Of a DNA stretch of 64,000 nucleotides, positions 52,315 through 60,592 are shown piece after piece. The notes under the pieces are model-generated. The model was given only the letters and a program-made list of their open reading frames with translations. It searched no databases and had not been told where the DNA came from. The translations under genes and the position numbers were made by a program. This DNA is from Pseudomonas sp. EpS/L25 (lineage in GTDB: Bacteria; Pseudomonadota; Gammaproteobacteria; Pseudomonadales; Pseudomonadaceae): NCBI RefSeq assembly GCF_001512295.1, contig NZ_LNUP01000015.1:124001-188000 (forward strand), given 5' to 3'. Every line of letters begins with the position of its first letter. Positions within the stretch are counted from its first letter, which is position 1.

Positions 52315-52527
52315 TCAGTGACGATGGTGGGACTGGAAGTTGAAACGGGGATCGACGTGGAGGGTGGAAAGCTTGGAGTGCCAGGCCGAATTTCTCGAAT
52401 TGTCCGGTGAGAACAGCAAGAAAGACCAGCTGACGAGGAGGGAAGCGACCGCAAGCCAGGGCAGCTGAGCTTGGGCGAAGGCGAGGCAACCGGCGACGCC
52501 GGTCCAAACGGGCAGGTAGTAGCGCAT
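52315..52527 (-). CDS. Possible small membrane protein upstream of the EPS operon
   Basis: A 70-aa frame, MRYYLPVWTGVAGCLAFAQ..., with two hydrophobic segments (about 4-19 and 21-38) and a polar tail rich in S, N and H. AGGA lies 10 bases before the ATG, and the upstream region is AT-rich with palindromes, so it could be a true gene at the head of the EPS transcript. No family is recognised. The distance to the next gene is 470 bp. Confidence 0.45.
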   Translation of the reverse strand: MRYYLPVWTGVAGCLAFAQAQLPWLAVASLLVSWSFLLFSPDNSRNSAWHSKLSTLHVDPRFNFQSHHRH

Positions 52528-52551
52528 TTTTGTTATTCCTGCTGTTTTGCG

Positions 52552-52563
52552 AGATTGCAATCT
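52552..52563. promoter_or_regulatory. 12-bp palindrome AGATTGCAATCT
   Basis: A perfect palindrome 25 bp upstream of the small membrane protein start, inside an AT-rich 137-bp gap (52528-52664) that also holds a GACTT-N6-AAGTC dyad near 52577-52592 and a CACC-AAAA-GGTG-T7 motif near 52594-52612. It probably marks the promoter region for the minus-strand transcript toward the EPS operon. Confidence 0.35.
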
Positions 52564-52664
52564 AACTATTGTGCAGACTTTGTGAGAAGTCCATCACCAA
52601 AAGGTGTTTTTTTCCTTTCGTCGCCCAAATTCCGACAAACGTGCAGGGTAGAGCGGCTGTGGCA

Positions 52665-53873
52665 CTAATAAGGGGCACGCTTTTCCGCCGTCAGCAGCAG
52701 ATTTCGTGGCGTCAGGCTAGGTGGGCAGAAGGTGCCCAGTTGCACCTGGTAACCCCGCTCCTGCAGGAACAGCGCCTGGTCCAGCACCAGCCAGAGTTCC
52801 AGCGGACGGCGGAACAGGCCCCTTACCAGTTCGAGGTTACGAACTTCCGCGAGGCGTTGGAAGCCCCGGTGCTCCCAGTGCGGCCAGTCGATCCCCGCCG
52901 GGAGCGTCACGCCCTTGCGGCGGGCCAGTTCCGCACCGAAGGCGGCGAAGGGCTGGCGCAGCCAGTGGCTGGGTAGCGATGGGGTATTGAGATAGGCGTC
53001 GCGTCCGCTGAGTTCGCGCTGCAGCAGGTCGAAGCCCAGCCGCCGGGCCATCGACAGATCGCGGTCGCGGCGTACGCGCTGGCCGCCGGTGACGGTCTCG
53101 CACAGGGCCAGGCGCAGGTCTTCCCGCTCCAGGCGCAGCGCGGTAGTCGCGGCGGCGTGCGACAGCGGACGGTAGACCGGCTCGACGATGCGATCGTAGC
53201 AGCAGGGCGCCAGGGCCAGTTGCTGGCAGCCGCAGGCCACCGTCACCTGCAGCAGGCGGGTGTGCAGGTCGCCGCAGGCATGCAGGGCGACCGGCGTGTC
53301 CTGGGCGTCGAGGGCGACGGCGGCCAGTGGCTGGAGCACGTCGACTTGCCGGTGCTGTACCGGCAATCCGGCGCGTCGGCTGAGCTGCTCACCCACCTGC
53401 ACCAGCGCCGCATCCCATTCCAGGCACAGGGCCGGCCGCTCCGGGCCGGCCAACTGCCGGGCCAGGTGGCCCTTGCCCGCGCACCAGTCGACCCAGCGCT
53501 GCACGGGGCGGGTGAAGGCCAGCTTGCGCCCGAAGGCGTCGATCTGCTGCCACTTGCGCCCTGGTACATCGACGTCCTGGCGCCGGGGCGGGTAGTCCTG
53601 GGGGACGTCCAGGCATTCGCCGACCTGGCTCAGCTCGTCGGAACGGCGCGCCAGGGTAGCGAAGGGCTCTGGTCCGTCGAGGGTATGGGGGGCGTTGTGG
53701 ACGGCTTCGGCATCCGCCAGGCTGCGGGCGCGCAACCAGGCGGCCAGCGCCGGGTGATCCGCTTCCCAGGGCAGCTGCAGCGCCACGAAGGGGCGCGGGC
53801 GCCAAAGGTGCTGGTGCTCGGTGAGGAAGGCATCCAGGGCGTGGAAGCGGCTGGCGAAGGCGGTGGCGTGCAT
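52665..53873 (-). CDS. Class I SAM-dependent methyltransferase (Methyltransf_32-like)
   Basis: A 402-aa protein. The SAM-binding motif I is VDWCAGKGHLARQLAG (about residue 150), preceded by GRKWQQIDAFGRKL; motif IV-like ALHACGDLHTRLL and the LALAPCCYDRI stretch are hallmarks of the methyltransferase family that includes eukaryotic GSTCD. It acts on an unknown substrate, with RNA or protein both possible. The start at 53873 (MHATAF) is preferred to an upstream GTG; no strong RBS is visible. It is not obviously linked to EPS synthesis and is divergent from the oxaloacetate decarboxylase. Confidence 0.82.
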   Translation of the reverse strand: MHATAFASRFHALDAFLTEHQHLWRPRPFVALQLPWEADHPALAAWLRARSLADAEAVHNAPHTLDGPEPFATLARRSDELSQVGECLDVPQDYPPRRQDVDVPGRKWQQIDAFGRKLAFTRPVQRWVDWCAGKGHLARQLAGPERPALCLEWDAALVQVGEQLSRRAGLPVQHRQVDVLQPLAAVALDAQDTPVALHACGDLHTRLLQVTVACGCQQLALAPCCYDRIVEPVYRPLSHAAATTALRLEREDLRLALCETVTGGQRVRRDRDLSMARRLGFDLLQRELSGRDAYLNTPSLPSHWLRQPFAAFGAELARRKGVTLPAGIDWPHWEHRGFQRLAEVRNLELVRGLFRRPLELWLVLDQALFLQERGYQVQLGTFCPPSLTPRNLLLTAEKRAPY

Positions 53874-54103
53874 GATGGGGGCAGGCGGTGACGGCTGAGA
53901 CGGCGGTCCGCTATTGTCTCTGCCCTGGTGCGCCACGGGTATCGAATTTTCCGTCGGCGGCGACCAGGTCCCGGCGCCGATCTTTTGCGTGACCGGGGGT
54001 CTGAAGGATGAATCGATTTATCTGAAAGCCGGACGGGTGATCGTGTGGGGACTACTTGTCGCGCTAACATTGCCTGTCCGGTTCATCCCTGAAGGAAATT
54101 GTC

Positions 54104-54967
54104 ATGAAGCCAACCTCACCGCATAAGCTGCGCTTAGCGTTCAGAGCCTTGCTGAAATCGGAAAGCTGCTACCACACGGCTTCGGTGTTCGACCCCATGT
54201 CGGCGCGGATCGCCAACGATCTCGGCTTCGAGATGGGCATCCTGGGCGGGTCGGTGGCTTCCCTGCAGGTGCTGGCGGCGCCGGATTTCGCGCTGATCAC
54301 CCTGAGCGAGTTCGTCGAGCAGGCCACCCGCATCGGACGCGTTGCGCGGCTGCCGATCATCGCCGACGCCGACCATGGCTACGGCAATGCCCTCAATGTG
54401 ATGCGTACCATCACCGAGCTGGAGCGCTCCGGGGTCGCGGCCCTGACCATCGAGGACACCGTGCTGCCGGCCGGGTACGGGCGCAAGTCCACCGATCTGG
54501 TGAGCGTCGAGGAAGGCACCGGCAAGATCAAGGGGGCCCTGGAAGCCCGTATCGACGAGGCCATGAGCATCTTCGCCCGGACCAACGCCACCGAGCTGAG
54601 CACCGCGGAGGTGATCGCCCGGACCAAGGCCTACGAAGCGGCCGGTGCGGACGGCATCTGCATGGTCGGTATCCGCGATTTCGACCATCTGGAAGAGATC
54701 ACCCAGCACCTGAGCGTGCCGGTGATGCTGGTGACCTACGGCAATCCCCAGTTGCGTGACAATGCGCGCCTGGCCAAGGCCGGGGTGCGGGTGGTGGTGA
54801 ATGGGCATGCCGCCTACTTCGCGGCGATCAAGGCGACCTACGACTGCCTGCGCGAGCAGCGGCACATCACCGCGTCGGACCTGTCCGCCTCCGAGCTGTC
54901 CACCAAGTACTCGACCCTGCGGGAATATCGCGTCTGGGCGCAGGAGTTCATGGACGTGAAGGAATAG
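54104..54967 (+). CDS. Oxaloacetate decarboxylase (isocitrate lyase/PEP mutase family)
   Basis: A 287-aa enzyme, the same length as P. aeruginosa PA4872, which decarboxylates oxaloacetate to pyruvate. Shared blocks recalled from memory: [78 protein letters not shown] (metal-binding Asp pair), [39 protein letters not shown] and [29 protein letters not shown] precedes the start. It is the only plus-strand gene in the last 38 kb and separates the two EPS blocks. Confidence 0.93.
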   Translation: MKPTSPHKLRLAFRALLKSESCYHTASVFDPMSARIANDLGFEMGILGGSVASLQVLAAPDFALITLSEFVEQATRIGRVARLPIIADADHGYGNALNVMRTITELERSGVAALTIEDTVLPAGYGRKSTDLVSVEEGTGKIKGALEARIDEAMSIFARTNATELSTAEVIARTKAYEAAGADGICMVGIRDFDHLEEITQHLSVPVMLVTYGNPQLRDNARLAKAGVRVVVNGHAAYFAAIKATYDCLREQRHITASDLSASELSTKYSTLREYRVWAQEFMDVKE

Positions 54968-54975
54968 CGCCCGGA

Positions 54976-55128
54976 GCCTGGTCAAAGTCTGCTGCGCGTC
55001 GGCCAAACGGCGTTGGAAATGGCCTGGAAGGCCAGCGCCGTCGGAATGCATTTACCACTCCTAAACTCCGCTTCCTCAAACATTCCCGCCTTGCTTGTCT
55101 CTAGCGCGCGAGACTTGGAACAGCCTCT
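54976..55128. repeat. Dispersed hairpin repeat, copy 3
   Basis: It carries CTGCGCGTCGGCCAAACGGC (identical to copy 1 over 20 bp), GTCGGAATGC, ATTTAC, TAAACTCCGCTTCCTCA and CTCTAGCGCGCGAG. The outer AGTCT...GCGCG and CGCGC...AGACT arms can pair. It lies between the convergent oxaloacetate decarboxylase and GT4 genes, where it may act as a terminator. Confidence 0.75.
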
Positions 55129-56330
55129 CAGGCGGTATTCAGCGAACTCGGCTGCAGGCCCTTGCTGGGAAAGGGCGTGACGACGGTATCGAGATCGATA
55201 TCGGTGGGCAGGTGCAAGGCGGCCACGCGGGCCTCGACGAAGGAGCGCATTTCCTGGCGGAAGCGTTTGACGGCGAAGCGTTCGGCGCTCTGTCTGCATG
55301 CCTGCTGACTGATGGGCGTTTCCAATGCTTCGAACTGGTGCACGGCCGCGCAAAGCGAGTGCAGGGTCTGTTCGGCATAGAACACCCCGGTGGGGTGTTG
55401 CGCATCCAGTCCCCGTACGGTTTCCAGCACGCCGCCGCGGCCGAAGGCGATGACCGGCGTACCGCAGGCCTGGGCTTCGATGGGGGTGATGCCGAAGTCT
55501 TCCTCGGCAGCGAAGACGAAGGCCCGCGCCCGACGCATGTGATCGAGCAGGACGTCGAAGTCCTGGTAGCCGAGCAGCGTGACGTTGGGGCCGGCGACTT
55601 CCCGGGCTTTCTCGAATTCCGGTCCGGTGCCGATCACCACCAGCTTCTTGTCGGGCATGGCGCTGAAGGCCTCGACGATCATCGGCATGCGCTTGTAGGG
55701 CACCATGCGCGAGGCGGTGAGATAGAAGTCTTCCTTGTCGCCGCTGGGGGTGAAGCGACCGATGTCGACCGGGGGATAGATGACCTTGGCGTCGCGGCGA
55801 TAGGCCTTGCTGATACGCCGGGCGATGAAGTGGGAGTTGGCGACGAAGGCATCCACGCCGGCGGCGGTGCGCTGATCCCAGATGCGTACGTAGTGCAGGA
55901 TGATGCGCGCCAGCTTGCCCTTGAGGCCACGATCGAGATTGGCTTCCTTGAGGTACTGGTGCTGCAGGTCCCAGGCGTAGCGGATCGGCGAGTGGACATA
56001 GCTGATATGGAGCTGGTCGGGGCCGGTGAGCACGCCCTTGGCCACGGCGTGGCTGCTGGAGATGATCAGGTCGTAACCCGACAGGTCGAGTTGCTCGATG
56101 GCGTGGGGCATGAGCGGCAGGTAGGTCTGGTAGCGCTTCTTGGCCTGGGGCAGTCGCTGGATGAAGGTGGTGGTCGCCTGCTTGCCCTTGAGCTGGGCGC
56201 GATCTTCATCCGAGAGGAAGTCGATGACGCTGAACAGGTCGGCCTCCGGCCAGATGTCCAGGAGTTCAGCGAGCACGCGTTCGGCGCCAGCGAAGGTTAC
56301 CAACCAGTCGTGAACGATGGCGATTTTCAT
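55128..56330 (-). CDS. Glycosyltransferase family 4 (WbaZ/mannosyltransferase-like)
   Basis: A 400-aa GT-B enzyme. The N-terminus MKIAIVHDWLVTFAGAERVLAELLDIWPEADLFSVIDFL and SYVHSPIRYAWDLQHQYL match the WbaZ-like subgroup. The donor domain has PPVDIGRFTP, YLTASRMVPYKRMPMIVEAF, IGTGPE, and the EX7E motif in AAEEDFGITPIEAQACGTPVIAFGRGGVLETV. It probably transfers a GDP- or NDP-sugar to the lipid-linked EPS unit. AAGGAA precedes the start. It is the last gene of the second EPS operon. Confidence 0.9.
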   Translation of the reverse strand: MKIAIVHDWLVTFAGAERVLAELLDIWPEADLFSVIDFLSDEDRAQLKGKQATTTFIQRLPQAKKRYQTYLPLMPHAIEQLDLSGYDLIISSSHAVAKGVLTGPDQLHISYVHSPIRYAWDLQHQYLKEANLDRGLKGKLARIILHYVRIWDQRTAAGVDAFVANSHFIARRISKAYRRDAKVIYPPVDIGRFTPSGDKEDFYLTASRMVPYKRMPMIVEAFSAMPDKKLVVIGTGPEFEKAREVAGPNVTLLGYQDFDVLLDHMRRARAFVFAAEEDFGITPIEAQACGTPVIAFGRGGVLETVRGLDAQHPTGVFYAEQTLHSLCAAVHQFEALETPISQQACRQSAERFAVKRFRQEMRSFVEARVAALHLPTDIDLDTVVTPFPSKGLQPSSLNTA

Positions 56331-56374
56331 GTCGTCTTCCTTAAGCGAGAAATGAAATCAACTGCTGGGCTAAT

Positions 56375-56578
56375 TCAGGGCGTGCGGGGTGTTCGGGTCA
56401 CGGCATACCCCCAGGGCAACCGGGTGATCTCGATACCCTCCACGGGACCGTCGAGCTCGGGCAACTTGATGGACGTGCTGGGCGGGCACACGGCTTGGGC
56501 GGCGGGTGCCACTGCGCGGGTGTCGCTGGGCGTGCCAGGGACGGTCCGGCTGTCCTTGGCGAGGGTGGTCTCTTCCAT
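56375..56578 (-). CDS. Possible small protein between two GT4 genes
   Basis: A 67-codon frame (METTLAKD-like start, PPSTSIKLPELDGPVEGIE, ITRLPWGYAVTRTP). It is proline-rich with a more ordered C-terminal half, has no signal peptide and no recognised family. A GGGAG lies about 11 bases upstream, a little far. It occupies the 304-bp gap 56331-56634, where nothing else is apparent. Tentative. Confidence 0.35.
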   Translation of the reverse strand: MEETTLAKDSRTVPGTPSDTRAVAPAAQAVCPPSTSIKLPELDGPVEGIEITRLPWGYAVTRTPRTP

Positions 56579-56634
56579 GAGGGGGCTGCTCCCTGGGTTC
56601 TGCGGATGCCGTTCACGCGCTCGAAGGGCTGCCG

Positions 56635-57723
56635 TCAGGCGGCCCGGGCCGTGGCTTTGGGGGTCGCGGCCAAGGCCGCATCGAGGAGTTCCGAGACCTT
56701 GCCGGCGGAGGTCTTCCAGCTGAAGCGCTGGATGTTGGCCAGCCCCTTGGCCCTCAGGGCCGCCCGCAGCGCCGGGTCGAGCAGGACGGCCCACATCGCC
56801 TGGGTGATGCTGGAGACGTCATGGGGGTCGAAGTAGTGGGCGCTGTCCCGCAGCACTTCCGGCAGGGAGGCGGTGTTGGCCGAGATCACCGGGCAGCCGC
56901 AGGCCTGGGCTTCCAGGGGCGGGATGCCGAAACCTTCGTAGAGCGACGGGAAGACGAAGGCCGTGGCCTGCCGGTACTGGCGCGCCAGTTCGTCGTCGTC
57001 GATCCGGCCGAGCAGCTTCACCCGGGGATCCTGGGCAGCCAGGGTGGCCAGATCGGTCTGGCCGAACACGGCGTGGCCGTCGCCGACGATGCGCAGTTCG
57101 ACGGCCAGGTCCCGCGGCAGCGCCGCGAAGGCTTCCAGCAGGCGGGAGAAGTTCTTGTGATAGCTGGGCGAGGAGACCGCCAGCAGATAGGGCGTACCCG
57201 TGACCGGCGCCTGGTCGCCCAGGGTGAAGGCCGCGGCGACGGCATTGGGTACGACGCTGATCGAGTCTTCCGGATAGCGGTAGAAGCGGGAGATCTCCTG
57301 CTTGGAGAAGGCGCTGACGGTGATCAGCGAACTCGCCCGCTTGAGCAGCAGGGGAATCAGGCAGCGGTAGGAGGTGCGGAACTTCCAGGAATAGCTTTCC
57401 GGGAAGCGCACGTAGTTGATGTCGTGATGGGTGACGATCTGGTTGGCGTAGCGCAGGGGCGCGGTGCTGCACAGCGAGAGCAGCAGGGGATTGCCCTGGG
57501 CGCGCAGCCAGTTGGGCAGGTCCCATTGTTCCCAGCGCTGGCCCTGGCGGGTGCCGATGATTTCGATGTTCAGCCGCTTGGCTACGTCGGGACGCACCAC
57601 GCCGGGTGGCGAGACGAAGCGCAGGTCGGTCCTGAGCGCCGCCAGTTCCAGCGAGATGCATTCGGCGAAGCGCTGGACGCCGCGCAGGTCCTGGGTGATG
57701 AAGCGGGAGTTGACGATGATCAT
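56635..57723 (-). CDS. Glycosyltransferase family 4 (MtfB-like)
   Basis: A 362-aa GT-B enzyme. MIIVNSRFITQDLRGVQRFAECISLEL is the subgroup's N-terminus; HHDINYVRFPESYSWKF, TVSAFSKQEISRFY, VPNAV, YLLAVSSPSYHKNFSRLLEAF and the EX7E motif in PSLYEGFGIPPLEAQACGCPVISANTASLPEV follow. Enzymes of this type are mannosyl- or rhamnosyltransferases in EPS and O-antigen clusters. The ribosome-binding site is weak. It is 28 bases after the previous GT4 gene on the same strand. Confidence 0.9.
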   Translation of the reverse strand: MIIVNSRFITQDLRGVQRFAECISLELAALRTDLRFVSPPGVVRPDVAKRLNIEIIGTRQGQRWEQWDLPNWLRAQGNPLLLSLCSTAPLRYANQIVTHHDINYVRFPESYSWKFRTSYRCLIPLLLKRASSLITVSAFSKQEISRFYRYPEDSISVVPNAVAAAFTLGDQAPVTGTPYLLAVSSPSYHKNFSRLLEAFAALPRDLAVELRIVGDGHAVFGQTDLATLAAQDPRVKLLGRIDDDELARQYRQATAFVFPSLYEGFGIPPLEAQACGCPVISANTASLPEVLRDSAHYFDPHDVSSITQAMWAVLLDPALRAALRAKGLANIQRFSWKTSAGKVSELLDAALAATPKATARAA

Positions 57724-57751
57724 GATGCGGCCCGTGCCCTAAGCTGGTGAC

Positions 57752-58996
57752 TCAGTTGGAAAGCTGGGTGTGAGGTACGACGGCCTGCTGCGGCAGACCG
57801 CGGGACGCCTGGCCCACCCTTTCGAACAGGCGCTGGTAGTCGTCGAGCATGGGTTCCAGGCTCAGCAGCGGCGCCACCGCGCTACGGCTGAGCAGGCTCA
57901 GGCGCTGGCGCAGCTCGGTGTCGTCGTGGAGGCGCTGCAGCGCGCGGCCCAGCGAGTCGCGATCCGCGGGATTGCACAGCAGGCCGTTCACGCCATCGCG
58001 GACGATTTCCGGCAGACCGCCCATGCGCGTCGCGATGACCGGTTTCTGGAAGGCGCAGGCTTCGACGGCGACCATGCCGAAGGGCTCGGCCCACCGCGAG
58101 GGCGCGACGAAGACGTCGATGTCGCGGTAGAAGTCCGCAGGCTGCTGGTAGCCGACGAAGCGCACCTTCGCCGGGTCGGCCAGGGCCTTGAGCCGCGCCT
58201 CGTAGTCCAGCTGGCCCTTGCCGGCGATGGTCAGGGTGGCGTTGAGGGGCAAGCGCTGGAACTGCTCGATGAGCCAGCCGACGCCCTTGTTTTCCGCCAG
58301 GGTGCCCATGTAGCCGAAGCGCACGACGTCACCCTGGCGCGGGGGCGGCAGCGCGGCGGTACTGCCGGCGATGAGGCTGCCGTTGTGGATCACCTCGCGC
58401 GGTACGCCCTGGAAGTAGCCCTTGCCGACCACCGTATCCAGCAGGTAGCGGCTGACCCCGACCACGGCGTCCACCTGGGCCGACAGCTCGGCATGGGGAC
58501 GGCGCAGGGCGGAGCAGCTGCCGCACAGCTGCTGGCAGCTCTTGCCCTGCTTGAACAGGGTGTTCTTCGGGCAGAGCAGGTACATGTCGTGCAGCACCTG
58601 GACGATGGGCGTGCCGCTGGCGCGGATCTCGTCCCAGGCGGCCACCGACCAGCCGGACAGGTTGTGGCTGACCACCAGGTCCGGTTTTTCCTGCGCCAGC
58701 ACCTGGCGCAAAGGAGCGCGCATGGCCACGTTGTAGCGGTCGCGGAAGTGCCAGCCGAAGCGTGCCAGCGACCCGGGGCGCTGCTGGGTCAGGGGCCAGT
58801 AGAAGTTCTGCAGGCCGGCGCGATGGACCCGCACGCCATTGACTTCTTCCTGCCTGAGCCCCGGCTCCGGGCCGGTGACCAGCACCGCCACTTCGTGGCC
58901 GCGCTGCTGGAAGCCTTCCACGCTGCGCTGCAGGATGAGCTCCGCACCGCCCCCGACATGGGGTGGATAGAAGCTGTTGAGGAAGAGCAGCTTCAT
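57752..58996 (-). CDS. Glycosyltransferase family 4
   Basis: A 414-aa GT-B enzyme. MKLLFLNSFYPPHVGGGAELILQRSVEGFQQRGHEVAVLVT is the typical acceptor-domain start with a Gly-rich loop; LHDMYLLCPKNTLF plus the Cys cluster CQQLCGSCSAL suggest a structural metal or disulfide; the donor domain has HNGSL, RFGYMGTLAENKGVGWLIEQF, GKGQ and the EX7E-type motif in RWAEPFGMVAVEACAFQKPVIATRMGGLPEIV. The start overlaps the stop of the upstream GT2 gene (ATGA). Confidence 0.92.
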   Translation of the reverse strand: MKLLFLNSFYPPHVGGGAELILQRSVEGFQQRGHEVAVLVTGPEPGLRQEEVNGVRVHRAGLQNFYWPLTQQRPGSLARFGWHFRDRYNVAMRAPLRQVLAQEKPDLVVSHNLSGWSVAAWDEIRASGTPIVQVLHDMYLLCPKNTLFKQGKSCQQLCGSCSALRRPHAELSAQVDAVVGVSRYLLDTVVGKGYFQGVPREVIHNGSLIAGSTAALPPPRQGDVVRFGYMGTLAENKGVGWLIEQFQRLPLNATLTIAGKGQLDYEARLKALADPAKVRFVGYQQPADFYRDIDVFVAPSRWAEPFGMVAVEACAFQKPVIATRMGGLPEIVRDGVNGLLCNPADRDSLGRALQRLHDDTELRQRLSLLSRSAVAPLLSLEPMLDDYQRLFERVGQASRGLPQQAVVPHTQLSN

Positions 58997-59991
58997 AGCG
59001 GGTAGCTGCGGTTGATGCCCAGCGCGCCGGTCTCGCCGTCCGCGACGGCGCGGCGGATCAGGGCCAGGCGCTGGCGGCTCTGGTCATCGCGGGCGAACAG
59101 CTTGAGCAGGGTATGGAAGACGTAGCGGTTGAGGCGGTACATCGGCCGCGAGCTGGCCCAGACGTTCTTGTCGAACCAGGCCTGGTTACGGGCGGCGTAG
59201 TAGGCGCGGAAGTCCGAACCGGCCTTGAGGTAGTTCTGGTAGACGTTGCTGGTGTTTTCCTTGATGTTCCACGAGTGCTCGAGTTCTTCGAGCTCCGCCC
59301 CGGTGACCATGAACAGCTTCCCGCCGCCCTGGGTGATGCGGTAGGTGTACTCGGTGTCGTCGGAATAGAGCACCAGCTCGCGCAGCGGCAGGCCGATGCG
59401 CTCGTAGAGGCTGCGATGGGCGAGCATGCCGCCGTAGGGCGCGAAGGGCAGTTCCACCAGGGCCGCCGGTGCGCCGCCGCGAGGACGACCCCAGGGCGTG
59501 CGGCGCCAGATCTTGTAGGGAATGCGCGCCACGTGGAAGCCGAAGTAGCTCGAGCGCGGCTGGGTGATCATCCGGGTGGGAATGCACTGGGCGATGTCGG
59601 CCTGCTGGGTCGGTCGGTAGCCGAGCACGGCGACCTTGTCGTTGCCGTATTGGCGACCGAGCTGGTCGAGTTGCCGATGCAGGATGTTCAGGGCATCGCC
59701 CAGGGGCGCGTTGTCGTCGTCCATCATCCAGATGTGGCTGGTGTCGCTGGCCAGGGCCGCGTCCAGGGCCTCGGCGTAGCCGTTGGCCGAGCCGGTGTTC
59801 TCGCTCAGGGCGATGACCTTGACCTGCCCGGGCCAGCGGGCCTCCAGGCCGTCCAGCGGCACGGTCGCCGCGTTGCTGACGACGATGACCTGATGGACGG
59901 AGCGCTCGGCCAGGGTGCGGGTGATGAGCTGTTCCAGGTAGCGGAGGCGATTGCCGTAGGTGACGGTGACGACCGTGGTCTTGGGGTGCAT
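58993..59991 (-). CDS. Glycosyltransferase family 2 (GlfT2/WbbL-like galactofuranosyl or rhamnosyl type)
   Basis: A 332-aa GT-A enzyme. MHPKTTVVTVTYGNRLRYLEQLITRTL opens the fold; VVSNAAT, SENTGSANGYAEALDAAL and WMMDDDNAPLGDAL (DDD metal-binding motif) follow; YSDDTEYTYRITQGG is the acceptor-side catalytic segment, as in GlfT- and rhamnosyltransferase-like members. GGAGGAA precedes the start. It is ATGA-coupled to the GT4 gene downstream and follows rfaH by 34 bases. Confidence 0.88.
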   Translation of the reverse strand: MHPKTTVVTVTYGNRLRYLEQLITRTLAERSVHQVIVVSNAATVPLDGLEARWPGQVKVIALSENTGSANGYAEALDAALASDTSHIWMMDDDNAPLGDALNILHRQLDQLGRQYGNDKVAVLGYRPTQQADIAQCIPTRMITQPRSSYFGFHVARIPYKIWRRTPWGRPRGGAPAALVELPFAPYGGMLAHRSLYERIGLPLRELVLYSDDTEYTYRITQGGGKLFMVTGAELEELEHSWNIKENTSNVYQNYLKAGSDFRAYYAARNQAWFDKNVWASSRPMYRLNRYVFHTLLKLFARDDQSRQRLALIRRAVADGETGALGINRSYPL

Positions 59992-60025
59992 GGGGGATTC
60001 CTCCAAAGGGCCTAAATGAACCTGG

Positions 60026-60544
60026 TCAGGCGCGCAGTCGCTGGCTGGCAGGGGCTGGTGCCGACAGGTGCTCGAGGGCCACGCTGACCCGTTGTTCGCG
60101 CTGCAGGATGCGCAGCAGGATGATCGCGCGCTCGTCGCCATCGTGACTGAGGAAGACCGCGTCCATTTCCAGCGCCGGGCTGTAGTGCACCCGCACCGTG
60201 GCGCCCGGCTGGTGGGCTGGCGTGGGTTCTGCCGGGGCGGCGAGGCGCTGCTGGATGGCGTCGATGATGGCCTGGCTCACCGCGGTCGGCTGGCTGCCGA
60301 AGCTGACGATCCGGTTGACCCCGCGGGTCGAGCGGATCGGGTACCAGTTGTCGTTGACGTCATCGAGCTGGATGAACAGGTAGCCCGGAAACAGCGACTC
60401 GCTGGTGGCCGCCCGGCTCCTGGCCGGCACTGCGCGCTGCCGTTGTGGCCGGAAGCAGACGAAGCCCTGGCGTAGCAGATTCTCTTCGGCGCGGCTTTCC
60501 TGATTGGGCTTGGTTTGCACCAGGTACCAGTGGCTTGAGGTCAT
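60026..60544 (-). CDS. rfaH: Transcription antiterminator RfaH
   Basis: A 172-aa NusG paralogue that loads at ops sites to keep RNA polymerase moving through long surface-polysaccharide operons. The NGN domain is HWYLVQTKPNQESRAEENLLRQGFVCFRPQ, ESLFPGYLFIQLDDVNDNWYPIRSTRGVNRIVSFG; the C-terminal part after about residue 110 has GATVRVHYSPALEMDAVFLSHDGDERAIILLRILQREQRVSV, KOW-like. The match to E. coli RfaH is clear (LFPNYLFV, ATRGVSHFVRFG equivalents). AAGGAA precedes the ATG. Being encoded within the EPS cluster, it is probably a dedicated regulator of it. Confidence 0.9.
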   Translation of the reverse strand: MTSSHWYLVQTKPNQESRAEENLLRQGFVCFRPQRQRAVPARSRAATSESLFPGYLFIQLDDVNDNWYPIRSTRGVNRIVSFGSQPTAVSQAIIDAIQQRLAAPAEPTPAHQPGATVRVHYSPALEMDAVFLSHDGDERAIILLRILQREQRVSVALEHLSAPAPASQRLRA

Positions 60545-60592
60545 GGCTGAGTTCCTTCTCTGGGAGTCGGGCGATCGCGATGGGGCGAGCGA

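Noticed and set aside
52594-52612. CACC-AAAA-GGTG followed by T7 on the plus strand, as a terminator
   Set aside because: The stem is only 4 bp and no plus-strand gene precedes it; more likely part of an AT-rich promoter region.
52665-54967. Genomic island between the two EPS blocks
   Set aside because: No integrase, tRNA, direct-repeat att sites or composition shift; both genes look like ordinary Pseudomonas genes.
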